Made by a program: the position numbers and the translations under genes
Shown: positions 1-12,539 of the stretch, piece by piece
Position numbering within the stretch: position 1 is the stretch's first letter
How the letters are laid out: every line of letters starts with the position of its first letter
Origin: Carnegiea gigantea
Lineage: Eukaryota; Streptophyta; Magnoliopsida; Caryophyllales; Cactaceae
Length of the DNA: 64,000 nt
NCBI GenBank assembly: GCA_029747015.1
Contig: JAKOGI010000140.1
Location: 62,001-126,000, forward strand
Direction of reading: 5' to 3'
The notes under the pieces: model-generated
The model's input: the letters and a program-made list of their open reading frames with translations, nothing else
Told to the model about the DNA's origin: nothing
Databases searched by the model: none

Positions 1-1500
1 ACATGAGCATTACAGCCATACAAATTAAGTTGTATGAGCGTTGTAGCTATTGTACAATTGATCGAGGGCAAATTCCTTTAAAATTTAACAATAGATTGCA
101 ATATTCAAAAAAACCTTCGACATAAATTAGGGCCATCGAAATTTATAGGTTTCGACTGTGTATCTGACGCACTTGTCTTTCACGGAAAATTTTACAGATT
201 CGGATGGACATTTCAACGGAATTTTCAACAAAAATCAGACTTTTCCAGAAACGATGAGTTTTCGACAGAATATTCCATTGGAATTTCATAAAATTTTTAC
301 TTTTACTTTTACAATGGAATTTCTATCGAAGAACTGCCTTTTTTCTTAAAAGCCAGCTTTCCTACATCGGACTATTCCATCAAAATTCAGAGAAATTAAT
401 TTTTTAAAATTTTCTGACAAAAATTCCAATGAAAGGTTGACTTTTTTTTTTTCAGTTTTTCAACTGAATTCCCGATGAAATACTCGGTTGGAAATTCAAA
501 TTTAATTCCAACGAAATTGTTTCATCGATGGCCGACGAACATCACAAAAGGCGCATCATATATCGAAACTCTAAATATGGAACCCCATTTTGCAAATTTA
601 AACGGTGAGAGAAGTTGAGCGTTTGAGCTTTTTACCTTTGAAATGTCTCCTCCCCAAAACCTCCTCCTCCTCATTATACCACCACCCAAAATTCCTCCTC
701 ATTCTTACAATTCTAGCGCGAACACCAACGCCAACTCAACAACTTCCTCCTTTGTCATTGTTAGTCCCACCAACGTCGCTAATCACTAAAAGGTCGTCTA
801 CCTTCATTGCCTCCCAAGGCCACTATCGGAGCCATCCGATTGCCGCCACTTCTTCTCTTTTTTCCAAGTTGTAATTTCTTTCTCTCTCATTTTTGTTTTC
901 ATTTCAAATTGTACTTATTTTTAGATTTCGGTTATAGTGTATTTGCTAAATTAACAAGTACGCTGTTGTCATTATGAATATTAGAATTTATTTTTTTGTT
1001 AATTAGTTTATTCTTGATCAATTTGTTGTAAATGAAGCAAGAGGACATGTGGCGGCGCCTTCTGTTAATGTAATTTTTTGTTTATTAATTTGCATTCATT
1101 GTCAAATAAATTATTGTAAAATTCATTTTTTATTACTTGGTTTGATAATAATTAGATTTTGTGAATCTTAATTATTTTCTAAAAAAATTAAATTTTCGAT
1201 AGAATTCCATCCAATTTGGTCAGAAGTTTTATTTTTAAAAATTTAAGCACTCTAAAATTTTAACAGACAGTCTAATTCTGTTGGAATTTTCAATGGAGCA
1301 ATCCTTGTCATTTCGACGACCAACACTAGGTAAATATTGTGTCGGAAAACATTTTTTTTGATGAAAATTCCGCCACTTTTGGAAATTTCGTCGGCGAAAG
1401 GTGTTGTTTAATAATGTTGTATTGGGATAAGGCAGCGTCGCATTAGATGACGTTGATGATCGCAATTAATTAGGCTGCCTCCAATTGGAGCACAACGTTA
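1..1500. repeat. Degenerate transposon-like region
   Basis: No gene was recognised. The flanks (about 180-560 and 1195-1420) carry many variants of short motifs such as TTCCGATGGAA, TTCGTCGG and CCAACGAAATT, the kind of subterminal repeat seen in plant DNA transposons such as CACTA elements. The middle (about 600-870) is C-rich and can be read without stops for 89 codons from 605, but the peptide is low-complexity Ser/Pro/Leu and matches nothing I know. No terminal inverted repeats or target duplication were found, so the class is a guess. Confidence 0.3.
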
Positions 1501-2540
1501 AGGTGGGGGTTAGATTTTTATCATGTTCCCCTAATACACAATAAGGTCATCTTGACTCTATTTTCATATGTCACTAAATGGCCTTGCTAAAAATCTAAGT
1601 CACTTTCCATATCTACTAATACAGTAACCAACTTTTATTAATGTCCACTTTTCAGATAAGGGTTGATCCACGTATATTGGAAGAAAAATTTATATCATAC
1701 TTTTGCGAGTACATATTCATATAAGTTAAATCAACATTACATATTAAAAATTATCTATATGACAAATATACGCTGTAAAAATATACATATATGTAGCAAG
1801 TGAAAATATATACTCCTAGATATATGATATATATTATCATATTATGAAATCTTTTTTTATTCTTAATTATGGGAATATTGTCCATTAATTTATTGTAAGG
1901 TGGGCTCAAGTTTTATCAGACCGTGTTGTATATTTCAATAGTCATCATGAAAGAGCAAATGCTTCAAATTTTATGCTTTTTCTATGGTGGTATCAAATAT
2001 CCAATCTTTAAATCTATATCATTTTTTACATCAGTTGAACCTAAACTTGTACAATTCAGCAAAGTTTATTAGGTACATCGTTAGATTTTTCACTATATAA
2101 CTTCAATATCCTTTTTTAAAATTTTGGTATATTGGAATTGAATCCGGCCATATCAATTTGAAGACTCAAACCTTATTATATCAAATATCTCATAAGATTT
2201 ACACGAGAGGTTCTTGTATGTTGACTACCAAACTTTCATCAATGAGTAAATGAACAATTAAAAATCTAAAAACGTCCTTTTTCTGGGTCTATGAACAGTG
2301 TGTGAAACTATGATTCAATTCACGAACCTGCTGGTACTGAGATTTTTATTTGGCTGCATCATTCTACATGGACGGCCTCTTAAAATTTTAAGGCCTCTTA
2401 TGCATATTGTGGGGCCTGATAGATCCCTAATCACGACAAAAATATCTTCCCTTGACCCCCTATTGACACAAACAAAGCGAGTTCCGTTTTTTTGGAAGGG
2501 GTGAAATTTAACAAGGATATCAGTTACATCCGAACTTAAA
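1500..2540. other. Intergenic, nothing recognised
   Basis: AT-rich sequence with no convincing coding frame, RNA gene or repeat structure. Open frames near 2298-2560 on both strands are short and unlike any known protein. Confidence 0.5.
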
Positions 2541-3886
2541 GTAGATTCGATTCGATTCAAGGTAAATTATTCGATTTGAATCTGAAATAGAAAAAATTGA
2601 ACCCGAATCCGATAAAAATAATTCGAGTCCGAGTCGGATTCGGATCGGATTCAGAGGAAGGGTAAAATTCGATCCGACTTTCAATCCGATCCGATTAGAT
2701 TTTTAAATATTTCAAATTTAAAATTGAAGTTTAATTTTTAAAATTTTTAGAAAAAATACTATCCAATATACCCACCCTCCCCCTACCTTGAAGGTGTCAT
2801 CCCAGCCAGTGTTTTTTTTTTTAAAGCAAAGTTTTTTTTAATATATAAAAATTAAAACGTTGAAACCCTAATAGTCCCCCCATTTACTCTCTCTCTTCTC
2901 GCCACTTCGCCAATTGCTCTTGCTAATCACTCTCGACCTCTTGCTACTCACTAGTCGAACTGTCAGAGTAGTGGCTCCCTCCTCAGTCCTTGACTTCTCG
3001 CTCCAACTCCCTGCTCTCTGTCTCTCTCTCTCTCTCTCTGAGCCCCTGTCTTCTCACTGGTTTCTACAACGCCGACGTGCAACATTTTATCATCTCTTTC
3101 TGATCTCTCATGAGTGCACACCTCCTCTTTCTTCTTTATTTAACAGTTCATACAATAAAATCTAAATATATATTTTTATGACTAGGAGTGTTGTTTAGAT
3201 TTTTGAGGTATAGAATAAGATAAGTTAGACTTTGAGTTTTGCCATTTTGAAGTTTGGGAAGATTGTTGTTTTTGACCATTTTTTAAGGTTGATCAAAATT
3301 ATATTCTAACACTTAATTATATATGGAATTACGAATCAGTGATATGATCAAAATTATATTCTAACAGTTAATTCTAATGAAAATCTCAACTTCATAAAAA
3401 TAATAATTATAAATATCATTATATATACCCTTAGTCGGAGACCATTAGAGAAGAAAGGCTAAACAGTGCAAGTGGAGGATTTGTACTCTTAATTGTTTTC
3501 TTTTTATGAGTAGGACATTTTACTTGTGATATTTCAGATGTATCTCGTAATTGTTAAGATTTGTAATTGTTGAAACATGTTGTTTTGTTGAGCTTGAACA
3601 TTAAAATATGTTCCGTCTTTTATTATTCGTTTAGTTTAAATGTTCAGGAATTGGTTAATACCATATATGAACGCACATAATCACATCGACGGGTGAGTAG
3701 AATATAGAACAATTGCATAAAATAATTGCGTTATGAAAGGAATTATTTCGGGTCGGATTAAATCCGACTCGGATCAGATCCGACTCGGATCGAATTCGGA
3801 TCGAATTTTCATATCCGAATATAAATCCGATACGGATTCGGATGTTCTAATATCCGATCCGAATCCGATGCATTCACATTCCTAGT
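2541..3886. mobile_element. hAT-like non-autonomous element, degenerate
   Basis: Both arms consist of many variants of ATCCGA/TCGGAT (about 2541-2700 and 3745-3875). They flank a C/T-rich leader-like middle (2880-3160, including a CT microsatellite near 3013-3038). The same plan, GC-rich oligonucleotide arms around a leader-like core, is seen in the better-defined hAT-type elements at 46187-47476 and 62786-63592. The right end reads GCATTCACATTCCTA. No matching left terminus or 8-bp duplication was found, so the left boundary is uncertain. Confidence 0.4.
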
Positions 3887-4098
3887 TGGAAAACAAAGTC
3901 GTTACTCCTTGAATACTTTTTTTTGTGTGTTTTGTTTTGGTTGGGGGGGGGGGGGGGGAGATAAATTTTAGCTACAAAGTGTAGGTAAAGGCTATAAAAC
4001 TAATCAGCAGAAGTTGATAGATTACAACTCACATGAGCCATCAAATTGTTGCTCTGGTGTATTCGACTATTATTACCTTTAGAATTATTTAAGCCGTA

Positions 4099-4164
<66 letters not shown>

Positions 4165-5390
4165 GTTCATTTAAATATTAACTAGTCATACTTTCAAATG
4201 TTATACTTTGTAATTCATTATAGTTACTATGATATATATAGAGAGAGATGTAATTATAAATATATATTATAATTATAAATATAAAGACTAAATATAGTAA
4301 GAAGTCACTTTTTTATGGCAAAATTATTTTTTTTTTCTTATCTCTATTGCTCTCTCTACTTCATTGTTGTTAGACACATCAAAAATCATTCTTTTTCACC
4401 ACACCAATGTCTCTTCCAATATGTTTTCATGCACTTTATTTTTATACTTTCACCTGCTATCTATTTTGTAATTGCATCTAAAAGGGCAAACGAGGTATTT
4501 CCTTTGCCCCATTTTTTTTCCCTAATCAATATCTATTTTATCTCAATGTTATCTTCTAAAATATTCATTAAGTGCGTTGTTAAGTAATGAATTTGCATCA
4601 TTTCGACCACACTAATTGTCTATTAGTGACACACAATTTTTCTCAAAAGTTGCATTTGTTCCATTTAGGAATGTAAAAATGGTGTGAATCGAGGACGTAT
4701 TACATAGTTTATCTAAGCCATATTAATATAGGCTGAAGGGTAGAGCTTTCGTTACCCCCCCAAAAAAAAAAAAAATCTATGTTTGGTTGCACTCTCTCAT
4801 AAACAGTTTAAAGATCTAGCAATAAATTATTTTGGCTACCATATCTAAGTGTTGTCTTTCATATGTTTAAGTAAATATTATTAACCATGCTAATTGATGT
4901 TAGGTAGTTCAATGATACACATTGTACCGTTGGGTTGAACTGATTTTCTTGAAAGATATTTGGTAGTTCGGTGACTGAACCATTAAGTAATATCTCATAT
5001 TCAATTGTTTTTAATTTTTTGATCAAACTGTAGTTAAAATAATCAACCAAATATATATCTCCTGATATCCTCTATAACGTTAATCAATCATTTTGCCTTG
5101 GACTATTATTACCTACAAGTTTTGTTTAGGTCGCTGAGAATTTGTGATTACAATTTTAATTCACATTCCTTTTTCTTTAATTTCTTTGTATTTATCGTTG
5201 ATGTAATATCTACTAATAATAATGAGAGAATAACCTATTCATTTAACATTTTGATTGCATTGAACACCCTTATGGGCACCTAGCTAGGGCATGTGTTATT
5301 AAAAATTTCTTAAAGGTGATTCCTTATTGGTAATATTTAATGATAATTTCTTAGAACACAACCTACTTGTTCAACTATAGTAGTTTAAAA
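3887..5390. other. Intergenic, AT-rich, no gene seen
   Basis: Contains a T/G tract ending in 16 G (about 3943-3958), a long TA microsatellite (listed separately) and a C7A14 tract at 4755-4775. The open frame at 4315-4587 is Phe/Leu/Ile-rich and looks like translated AT-rich DNA. Confidence 0.5.
4101..4158. repeat. (TA)n microsatellite
   Basis: About 29 uninterrupted TA units, counted directly. A tract of nearly equal length occurs at 61098-61155. Confidence 0.95.
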
Positions 5391-5830
5391 AAGTGCAACG
5401 CTTCAATATAAATGTTATTTTTTTAAAGTCTAATATATACTGCAATACTTATGATAATATATATATTTGTTTAAAAATGTTGCAATCTGGATTAGAAATG
5501 AAACACTAGTTTATGAATGAAGCATTTACAAGTATATACTTGTAAATGCTTCATTCATAAACTAGTGTTTCATTTCTAATCCAGATTGCAACAGTTTTAA
5601 ACAAATATTGCATTATTGTTTCAAGTTGTAGCATTTTTCAACAAATGTTGCATTTTTACTCAAAATATTACTACGTTTATTTAAAAAAAAAAGTTACATT
5701 AGATTTCTAAATGCAACACGTATTACCTATTGTTGTATTAGACATTAAGCTAGCTTAAGGTGCAACAAATTTTAAAAGTGTTACATGCCTCAGCATTACA
5801 TTAGATCTGTAATGTAGTATTGTAGTAGTG
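5390..5830. repeat. TTGCAAC-rich repeat block
   Basis: The heptamer TGCAAC/GTTGCA and close variants recur through this block (around 5394, 5480, 5587, 5628, 5648, 5712 and 5761). The block contains the palindrome at 5463-5608. It looks like a MITE or other short repeat, but its ends are not defined. Confidence 0.4.
5463..5608. repeat. Long perfect palindrome
   Basis: The centre lies between 5535 and 5536 in ACAAGTAT/ATACTTGT. Pairing is perfect for 58 bp on each side (5478-5535 with 5536-5593). After one mismatch it continues to a total arm of 73 bp. There is no spacer. A transcript would fold into a long near-perfect hairpin, and the DNA could extrude a cruciform. Confidence 0.92.
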
Positions 5831-6234
5831 TGTCTGTGTGTCTTTGTGTGTGTATATATATCTATATGATGGGTCTACGAAAATGGATTTACTAGTGGGC
5901 CACCAACTTCCATTTCGACCTCTGATTTGCTTAATACTTCTCGATAGGCAAATAAACAATTACTTGGCTCACACCAAAGTAGATATGAAAATACTACTCT
6001 ATTTGAGGATAATGACGTGCACAAACAGCTTTTTCCAAGTAACCTATGCCAAAGGCGACCGCCCAAGTTTATAGAATTTTACGTGATAAATTTTAATAAA
6101 TTTTATCAACGACATTAATTGAAGGTTGAAACCTCTAAATTACATGACAATCGCGAATAGGCCCATCCCACTAGTTACGTTTGCCCGTCTAGCCAATGAC
6201 TAATCAAGTCCATAATGTGACTGACGGGTAAACC
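5831..6234. other. Intergenic, no gene seen
   Basis: Short open frames on both strands (5838-6074) overlap each other and match no family I recognise. Confidence 0.45.
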
Positions 6235-6965
6235 ACGCCGTGCCCCACCTTCAGTTGATGTCAGGGGGCCCTGGTCAAATTGAGGGTCGGATCAAGCCAT
6301 GAAGAATGTAGGTAGAATTTTCTCAGTCCTAACTCTACCCGACCCTCATATGGGTCGTCGTGCCCTTGACCCTGACCCTAACCCTAACTCTGACGCTACG
6401 GGTACCCTTGGGTCATCGGATCAGATTTGATCCGCAAACCCCTCGTCATAGAAAATGAGATTTTTCACTAAATTTTCTTTTTATTATAAATGTCCGCATT
6501 AAACATCTTACAAAATAAAAGGTCAAACGATAATATAATGCTCCAATGAAGCATATCGCAAGTACAAACACTCTAATGCGTAATTTAATCATTAAACCAA
6601 CAGACCGATTAGTTCACTAAAATGACTACTTCGAGCATCAGAGAGAGAGCGTTAGAAGGTTATGAATTAGTGAGATTTGGTGAGATGAATAGCGGGGAAG
6701 ATGCTAGGGGAGATAGGAAAGTGAAAGCGAAAAAGTTTTGAACAAAGAAACCAAAAATATTTTTTTTTTAATCTTTAATTTTTTTAAAAAAGTGAGGGTC
6801 AGCGGGTTCGGTCAGAGCGTTAAAATATTTATCCAAGCCCGACCCTCATCATAGTCGAGTACCCTCAATTTGAAGGTCGGGACGGATCGGAGATAAAAAA
6901 AGGCGAGCATAACCGTATTTTTGAGGGTTGGATCGGGGCAAATCAGGCGGGCCCCGATCCGTTGA
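6235..6965. mobile_element. Non-autonomous transposon with GGGTCGG-rich arms
   Basis: The left arm (6240-6440) and right arm (6790-6965) are filled with GGGTCGG, GACCCT and GGATCGG variants in opposing orientation around an AT-rich middle. Both outer ends contain GGGGCCC or GGGGGCCC. The plan resembles the hAT-type elements elsewhere in the window. No precise ends or target duplication could be fixed. Confidence 0.35.
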
Positions 6966-8474
6966 TCAGGTCAAATGTCAAATTTGAAGTTTCTCATTAT
7001 CTTTCCTTTCAACCGTAGAACTTTGCTTTCAAAACTCTCAATATATATTGGGTAAAGTCATGTCGATTTCATTTCAAGTTCTATTAACGACTGTTTCTTA
7101 CTCAGTATCGGTGAGTGGCCTATTCAAAATGGTCCATGTATTTCAATCACCCCCCCTGTCATTGATACTTAATATTTTGTTCACCAGAGTCGAGGGATAT
7201 TATCAACCCATAAGGGATAGATGTCTCAATGCAAGTTATTTTCATTTACAAGACTCAAATTTGAACTTTTATTTAAGAAAAAGAATTGTAACCACACCCT
7301 AATTTCAACTGCCAACTCTAAAATACTCAAATCACATACACTTAGCTAGATTTTTCAAATAGAAAAACCTAGTTTGAATTACTTACCTGAGCCACCGAGT
7401 TGGATCTCATGATTGTTAAGTAGCCATTTTTTTTTCTCGAAAAAGAGTTAATAAATCATATTTTAAATGACACCCAACTATGCTAATCCAAATAGGCTTT
7501 ATCCAAAATTTTGGTGCATGACCAGTTCTTATGTGTATTTTAAACACAAATTATGAGTAGATCCCCTATGACTGAACCTGATCGACCTTGAACTTGGCAT
7601 CACCTTCCATGAACTTGGCATCACCTAGACCGTATATTTTTCCACCTTGAGCATCGTTTGGGCCAAAACTGTTCAAATTTTGCATGACCTAACTTTAAAT
7701 TTATTCAGTTTACTGTTAAATTCTATATCAATTAATCTTTTTCAACAAACTAGTCATGCATACGAGGTCAAATGAGGTTCGAACTCAAAATCAATTGAGA
7801 ATGGGTGGAGTAACTCATATGCTTATTTACATGCTCAACCCTTTAATTTTATCAATGTGGAACAACACTTACTTTCAATCTTTCATATTATTTCATTTTA
7901 TCAATGTGGGATAACACCCACTTTCATATTCTAACATTTACATATTCAAAAATTGAAATTAATTGAGTTAAACTACATACATATGCAATTACCCATTATG
8001 ACGACTCCTAATTACTCAGTCATGACAATTAAGTTGCAAACATAAATAAGTAGATTATCGTAATTACATTACATGTTCACTACTTGGCAATATATGCAAT
8101 GAAATAATAATATGAAAATCTAGAACCCTAGACTTGTACATAGTCAATGAGTCAATAAACGAGTAGAATTAGTACATCCCCCAATTCTCACGGCGCTGTT
8201 AGTCCTTTTAATCCTCTGATCTTTCTCCCTCTCTCACGTCCCATGCTTAGTACTTACTACCATTCCCATTCCACCGTGTAAATGCCATCTTTTCAGATCC
8301 CTTCCCTTTTATACCTTCAAAATCACAACCAACCCACCGACCCAACCTTAATTCCTTACATGATAATCTTCAAATTAATCCTCCCTGCGTGATTTCAAGG
8401 ACAAGCTATCATCTTCAAATTAAATCATTTTTCTTTTCTTTTTAAATTTTGGGGTTTCACTTAGCTTGCTTATC
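6966..8474. other. Intergenic and 5' flank of the gene at 8475
   Basis: No gene before 8475. The last 250 bp is C/T-rich and includes a weak TATA-like TTTATACC at about 8308-8315, a plausible core promoter for the downstream gene. Confidence 0.4.
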
Positions 8475-8939
8475 ATGGCAAGGCCTCTCCCTTTCCCATC
8501 ATCATCAATATCATCATCTTTCTCAATTTTCACTGTCTTCACTGTTCTGGCAATTTTGTCGATATTTTCTGTGGTGATGTATTTATGTGCGTCTCACAGG
8601 ATGAGAACCAAGGAGGGGTCTTTTAGTGAAAAAAAGCAGCAGGTAAATACTGTGTTTTCAAGATTCACATGGGCTAACAATAAGCATACCGTTAGCATTA
8701 GCAGTAAGGCTCTCTTGAAGATGATTTCGAGCCGAAAACAGCAGGTTCAACATGGAGATGAAGATGATAATGATGATGGTAATGAGTACTATGAAGGAGA
8801 GGAGGATGCTGTGTGGAAGAAGACCATCATCATGGGGGAGAAGTGTCGGCCCCTTGATTTCTCTGGCAAGATTGAGTATGACTCTGAGGGCAATCTCCTG
8901 CATAATCCTTCATACACATCATTAATTAATGTCAATTAG
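8475..8939 (+). CDS. Small single-pass membrane protein of a plant-specific family
   Basis: An intronless frame of 154 aa. ATG 8475 (MARPLPFP) is the first ATG; the frame itself is open slightly further upstream. Residues about 15-38 form a hydrophobic helix (FSIFTVFTVLAILSIFSVV), probably a signal anchor. A basic stretch with SISSKALLKMIS follows, then an acidic low-complexity linker (DEDDNDDGNEYYEGEED). The conserved C-terminal block is VWKKTIIMGEKCRPLDFSG followed by KIEYDSEGNLL. This end block is, from memory, the signature of a small family of uncharacterised plant proteins with one N-terminal membrane helix. Function unknown. The high local GC against AT-rich flanks supports a real gene. 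Confidence 0.82.
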   Translation: MARPLPFPSSSISSSFSIFTVFTVLAILSIFSVVMYLCASHRMRTKEGSFSEKKQQVNTVFSRFTWANNKHTVSISSKALLKMISSRKQQVQHGDEDDNDDGNEYYEGEEDAVWKKTIIMGEKCRPLDFSGKIEYDSEGNLLHNPSYTSLINVN

Positions 8940-9470
8940 TGATGAATTAATTTTGATCACAAAATATATATACATCATTACCTCCCCACTAATGAGGTGG
9001 TAATTGTCCACTTTTCTCTTCATTTTTAAGGGATACTTGTTTTATGATTTGCCTTCTATTTCAACCCCTCCTCATCATGATGACTAATCCCGATCCTATT
9101 AAAAAAAATGGCCCTCTTTAATTAGTCCATCTCTATCTTATTGTATATATCATATGTTATATACAAAGATGTTTTAGTGTTATTTGTTTTCAATTATTGG
9201 TAAAATCCATAAAATTATATGATGCAATTATGTAGATTGAACGATATACAGGACAGTCATTTATAACTTATATTAGTTTTTATGTTAAAGCATATGAATC
9301 TTAAGAGTTATAGTTCCCCAACAAAATGAAGTAAACATTGTTTTCTACTCTTTAGGTTTTTATAGATATTTCAAGAACAATCTTTATGGCTGTTGTTAGT
9401 GTTAGTCCATTCCAACTTGTCAGCTCCCACAAGCTAAGAAACCTTTTCTTAACAATAAAGGCTATATATG
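8940..9470. other. 3' flank and intergenic sequence
   Basis: AT-rich, nothing recognised. Confidence 0.45.
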
Positions 9471-9781
9471 GGGGTGTGTGTTTTTTCGTTGGGAAATATG
9501 GGTTGATAAATCGGTAAAGTTGGTTGAGATTGTTAGAAGTAAGTTAAAGTGGGTATTTTTTTTGTTGAAGTGGGTTGAATTTTTTTTTGGGGGGGTATGA
9601 TAGGTAGAAGTTAATTAAAATAGTAGAAAGTGGGTTGAAGTGGGTTAAAGTTAGTTGAAATTGGTTGAAGTGAAATGAAGTTAGTATTTTTTTTTATTGA
9701 AGTTCATGAAGCGGGGTTAAAGTAGGTTGAAGTTAATTGATGTTGATAAATTTGAATTTATCAACGAAAAGAACAGAGCGG
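9471..9781. mobile_element. MITE of the GGTTGAAGT family
   Basis: The right end reads ACGAAAAGAACAGAGC, the inverse of the left terminus of the foldback element at 22692 (GCTCTGTTCTTTTCGT). The left end (TTTTTTCGTTGGGAAA near 9481) is a diverged counterpart. The interior consists of repeated GGGTTGAAGT and AGTTGGTTGA units plus T-runs. No clear TTA duplication remains. Confidence 0.6.
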
Positions 9782-10559
9782 ATTCTGTCTATGCACTATC
9801 AACAAATGACAAAGCATGAAGAGCAAGTAAACGCCGTCAAGTTGGTGCAATAGTGTACAGTTATATACTGTGGAGGGCTAAGGCCTTTTCTTTTTCCTTT
9901 TTGGTTTGGGGGGTGATTGGGCCTCAAGTTAGTCTTCAGGAAGCCCACCGGTCTTTGTTTTTGTTGGTTGGCGGAGAGGGTCTACCATACTGGACCACTA
10001 TTCAAGACATTACAATATGATTAATATGGCAGATCTAGAGAAGGGAATATTAATATATTATGCACATTATCGAATATGAGAGAATCCGTTTGACCATTAC
10101 CGCCCCCAAATTCCCAGAAGAATTAGAGCATTTGAGACTTATAACAAGGGGGAGCAAATGGCTTTCGTGCCATCGCACTGTGAAATGCTTGGTTTTGGAG
10201 GTTCGGATCTACTCATCTACACATCGTGTTGCTTATATTATAGTACTTTTTAATCTCAAGCTGAAAACAACTCTTATCTAAATAACTAAGACTGTTTTTT
10301 TAATAATATATGTCTCCAGTTTTGAAGGTGATAAATCTCCCTTGAAAAATTTAATAAAAATTCAATAATCCCTCAATGTATAAACTATGACATGAAATCT
10401 TTACGAAGGGTCATGGACCATTTATGTCCATGGATTTCACGGCAAATGGTTTAGAGTAGATCTAAGACCCTTTGATTTATTCTCCAAGTTTGTGGCCTTA
10501 CTTCGATATAATTGTCTCCAAATTTACATTTTACCACTTGCACGTCATACTGGCTCACT
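9782..10559. other. Intergenic, no gene seen
   Basis: The open frame 10060-10281 has no recognisable family. Confidence 0.45.
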
Positions 10560-11345
10560 GTAAACGCAAATTTCGCGCCTAAAATAAATTAGACAAGAAA
10601 TTCAGCAACAAATTGAATTTTTGTATTGATGTAGTGTGCAGGTATAATCTCTGAATTTGATACAATAAAAATGATCCTCTGATTCGATTCCCTAATGACT
10701 TGAGTATTTCGAGAGCTTGATGCTTGATCTCGGTTGATGCAAATCAGCTGAAGAACTCTGAAGGTTGTTCTTGATTTTGATCTGCAAGTGGCTGATTGTG
10801 GTTTCTGAAGCTCTACAAGTCTTGATCCTTCTCGCTTGGTAGCTGGATGCTCCTTACCGTCTGAGCTCTGAATTCTGCCAATGCTGAATGTTGAATGTTG
10901 TTGGATAGATTAATCGATGCGAGGGCGAGGTCGCTTGATCTCGATCGATAAATTGGATGAAGAACTCTGAAGTAGACTTCAATTTGATGTTGCAGAAGAT
11001 GTTGAGCTAGGTGACTTTGATCCTTGTTGCTTGATAGCTGGATGTTGTCTGCAGTCTGAGCTCTGAAACCTGTAGGATGTTGAATGTTGAGCTCCCTTTA
11101 AAATGAGGAGGGAGAATCCCTATTTATAAGCTCTGCCGGTTAGGGTTAGAGCCGGGTTTTGGGTCTAGGCCCAGTAATTATTTTCTTATTTTTAAATAAA
11201 GATAATAATTACTAATTTCTGCATCATCGATGACACGTGGCGGCTTTTTATTGACTGCAGTTAATTTTAACCAAGCGGGTCCACCAAAGTCAACGTGACA
11301 CTTGGCACTTTATGGTTGGTCCATTTTTTACATGTGGCATCATCT
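10560..11345 (-). mobile_element. Probable solo LTR, minus orientation
   Basis: Read on the minus strand, there is a good TATA box (TTATAAATA at 11121-11129) followed by a leader rich in GCTCAACATTCAACATCC-type sequence. The downstream part (10720-11095) contains two diverged direct copies of a block of about 200 bp; both copies have cttgatctcg, gaagaactctgaag, tagctggatg and gtctgagctctga in the same order. This matches the promoter/leader region of a plant LTR. No second LTR or coding body flanks it, hence solo. The ends and target duplication are not resolved. Confidence 0.45.
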
Positions 11346-11840
11346 GATTCGTCATAGAATTTTTACCTTCTACACTCACCAACACCATAGGAGAGTAACA
11401 TAGATCACTAACTTTGTTTAACTTTTTCTTTAAAAAAAATAAAAAACAGTACGTTGAAATGATATGGCTTGGTGCTCTTAGACATTTGAGGTCAAAAAGA
11501 GGGAACTCCAATTGAAGGAACCTTCGGCTTGTATTTTTGGTCGGCAAATAGCAACTACAGCTCATAACTCGTGGGCTTGTGGCCATGGCTGGTTCAAAGG
11601 GCAACCTCCTAACATACCCATCATTTTCCGAGCAATGAGGATCATATCTTATGTGTATTATGGTTGTTTAATTAATAAGGGAGGTCAATGTATATATTTA
11701 ATTTCATCCGTCAAACAAGCTAAGTCTCGATTAGCAGAGATCTGATCATTGTATCATGTTCAAGCACCACATGGTCTGATCCTTGATTGGTGCTATCACA
11801 ACAATAATTGCTAACCATAGCTAACCCCTAAGGGAGCAAC

Positions 11841-11871
<31 letters not shown>

Positions 11872-12539
11872 GGCGGCCGTGGCACTTGGTAGTATAAAAT
11901 GGATTTTATGTTGGAACAGAATCCAACATGTAAAAATCGACTAATATTTACGGTAACTTGTTAGTAGAGCTGTTGGGAATATCTAGCTCAAACAGTTGGT
12001 TGTTATTAATTTAAACTTCTTATTGTAGTGAAGAATCTCTACTCATCATGAAGTTTAGGAGATTCAATCAACTCTCATAGGATCTACATGTAAGAATTTG
12101 AAGTTCTTTGTCAAATTGAATTCGGACATATGTAACTAACAAAATTTAGATAAACTGTTATATTTTCAACACCTTTATATTACCTTTTTTTCCCACTTGA
12201 TTACTAACATGTCTAAATGTTGATTAAAACTAAATTCCAAACCAGACAACAAAAAAAAACAAATAAAACATGTTCTGATGCCACAATTTTCATGAAAAAG
12301 CTCAATCCATATGCTAGAAATTTCGACGTAGTGACCCATAAGCATAGAATTGGTTGACCAAATCTTGCATAACACAAACTGATCAAAGATCACCTTACTA
12401 ACAAACAAAATTATATATAATTACACCAAACTAGCATCCTATATTCCTATTTATACATTTTTAACCTCCATCAGTAGCAAATAGCTTTCTAATCCTTAAT
12501 TTTCATTTGATTCGATACGTAGTAGTGCTAGCACTCCTA
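11346..12539. other. Intergenic; 3' flank of the DUF4228 gene
   Basis: No gene recognised. It contains a striking C20A9 homopolymer pair at 11843-11871. Confidence 0.5.

Noticed and set aside
5875..6066. Overlapping 63-codon minus and 78-codon plus frames
   Set aside because: Mutually overlapping, no motif, no composition support.
6371..6395. Telomere-like CCCTAACCCTAAC
   Set aside because: Only about two imperfect units, embedded in GACCCT/GGGTCGG transposon-arm motifs; not an interstitial telomere.
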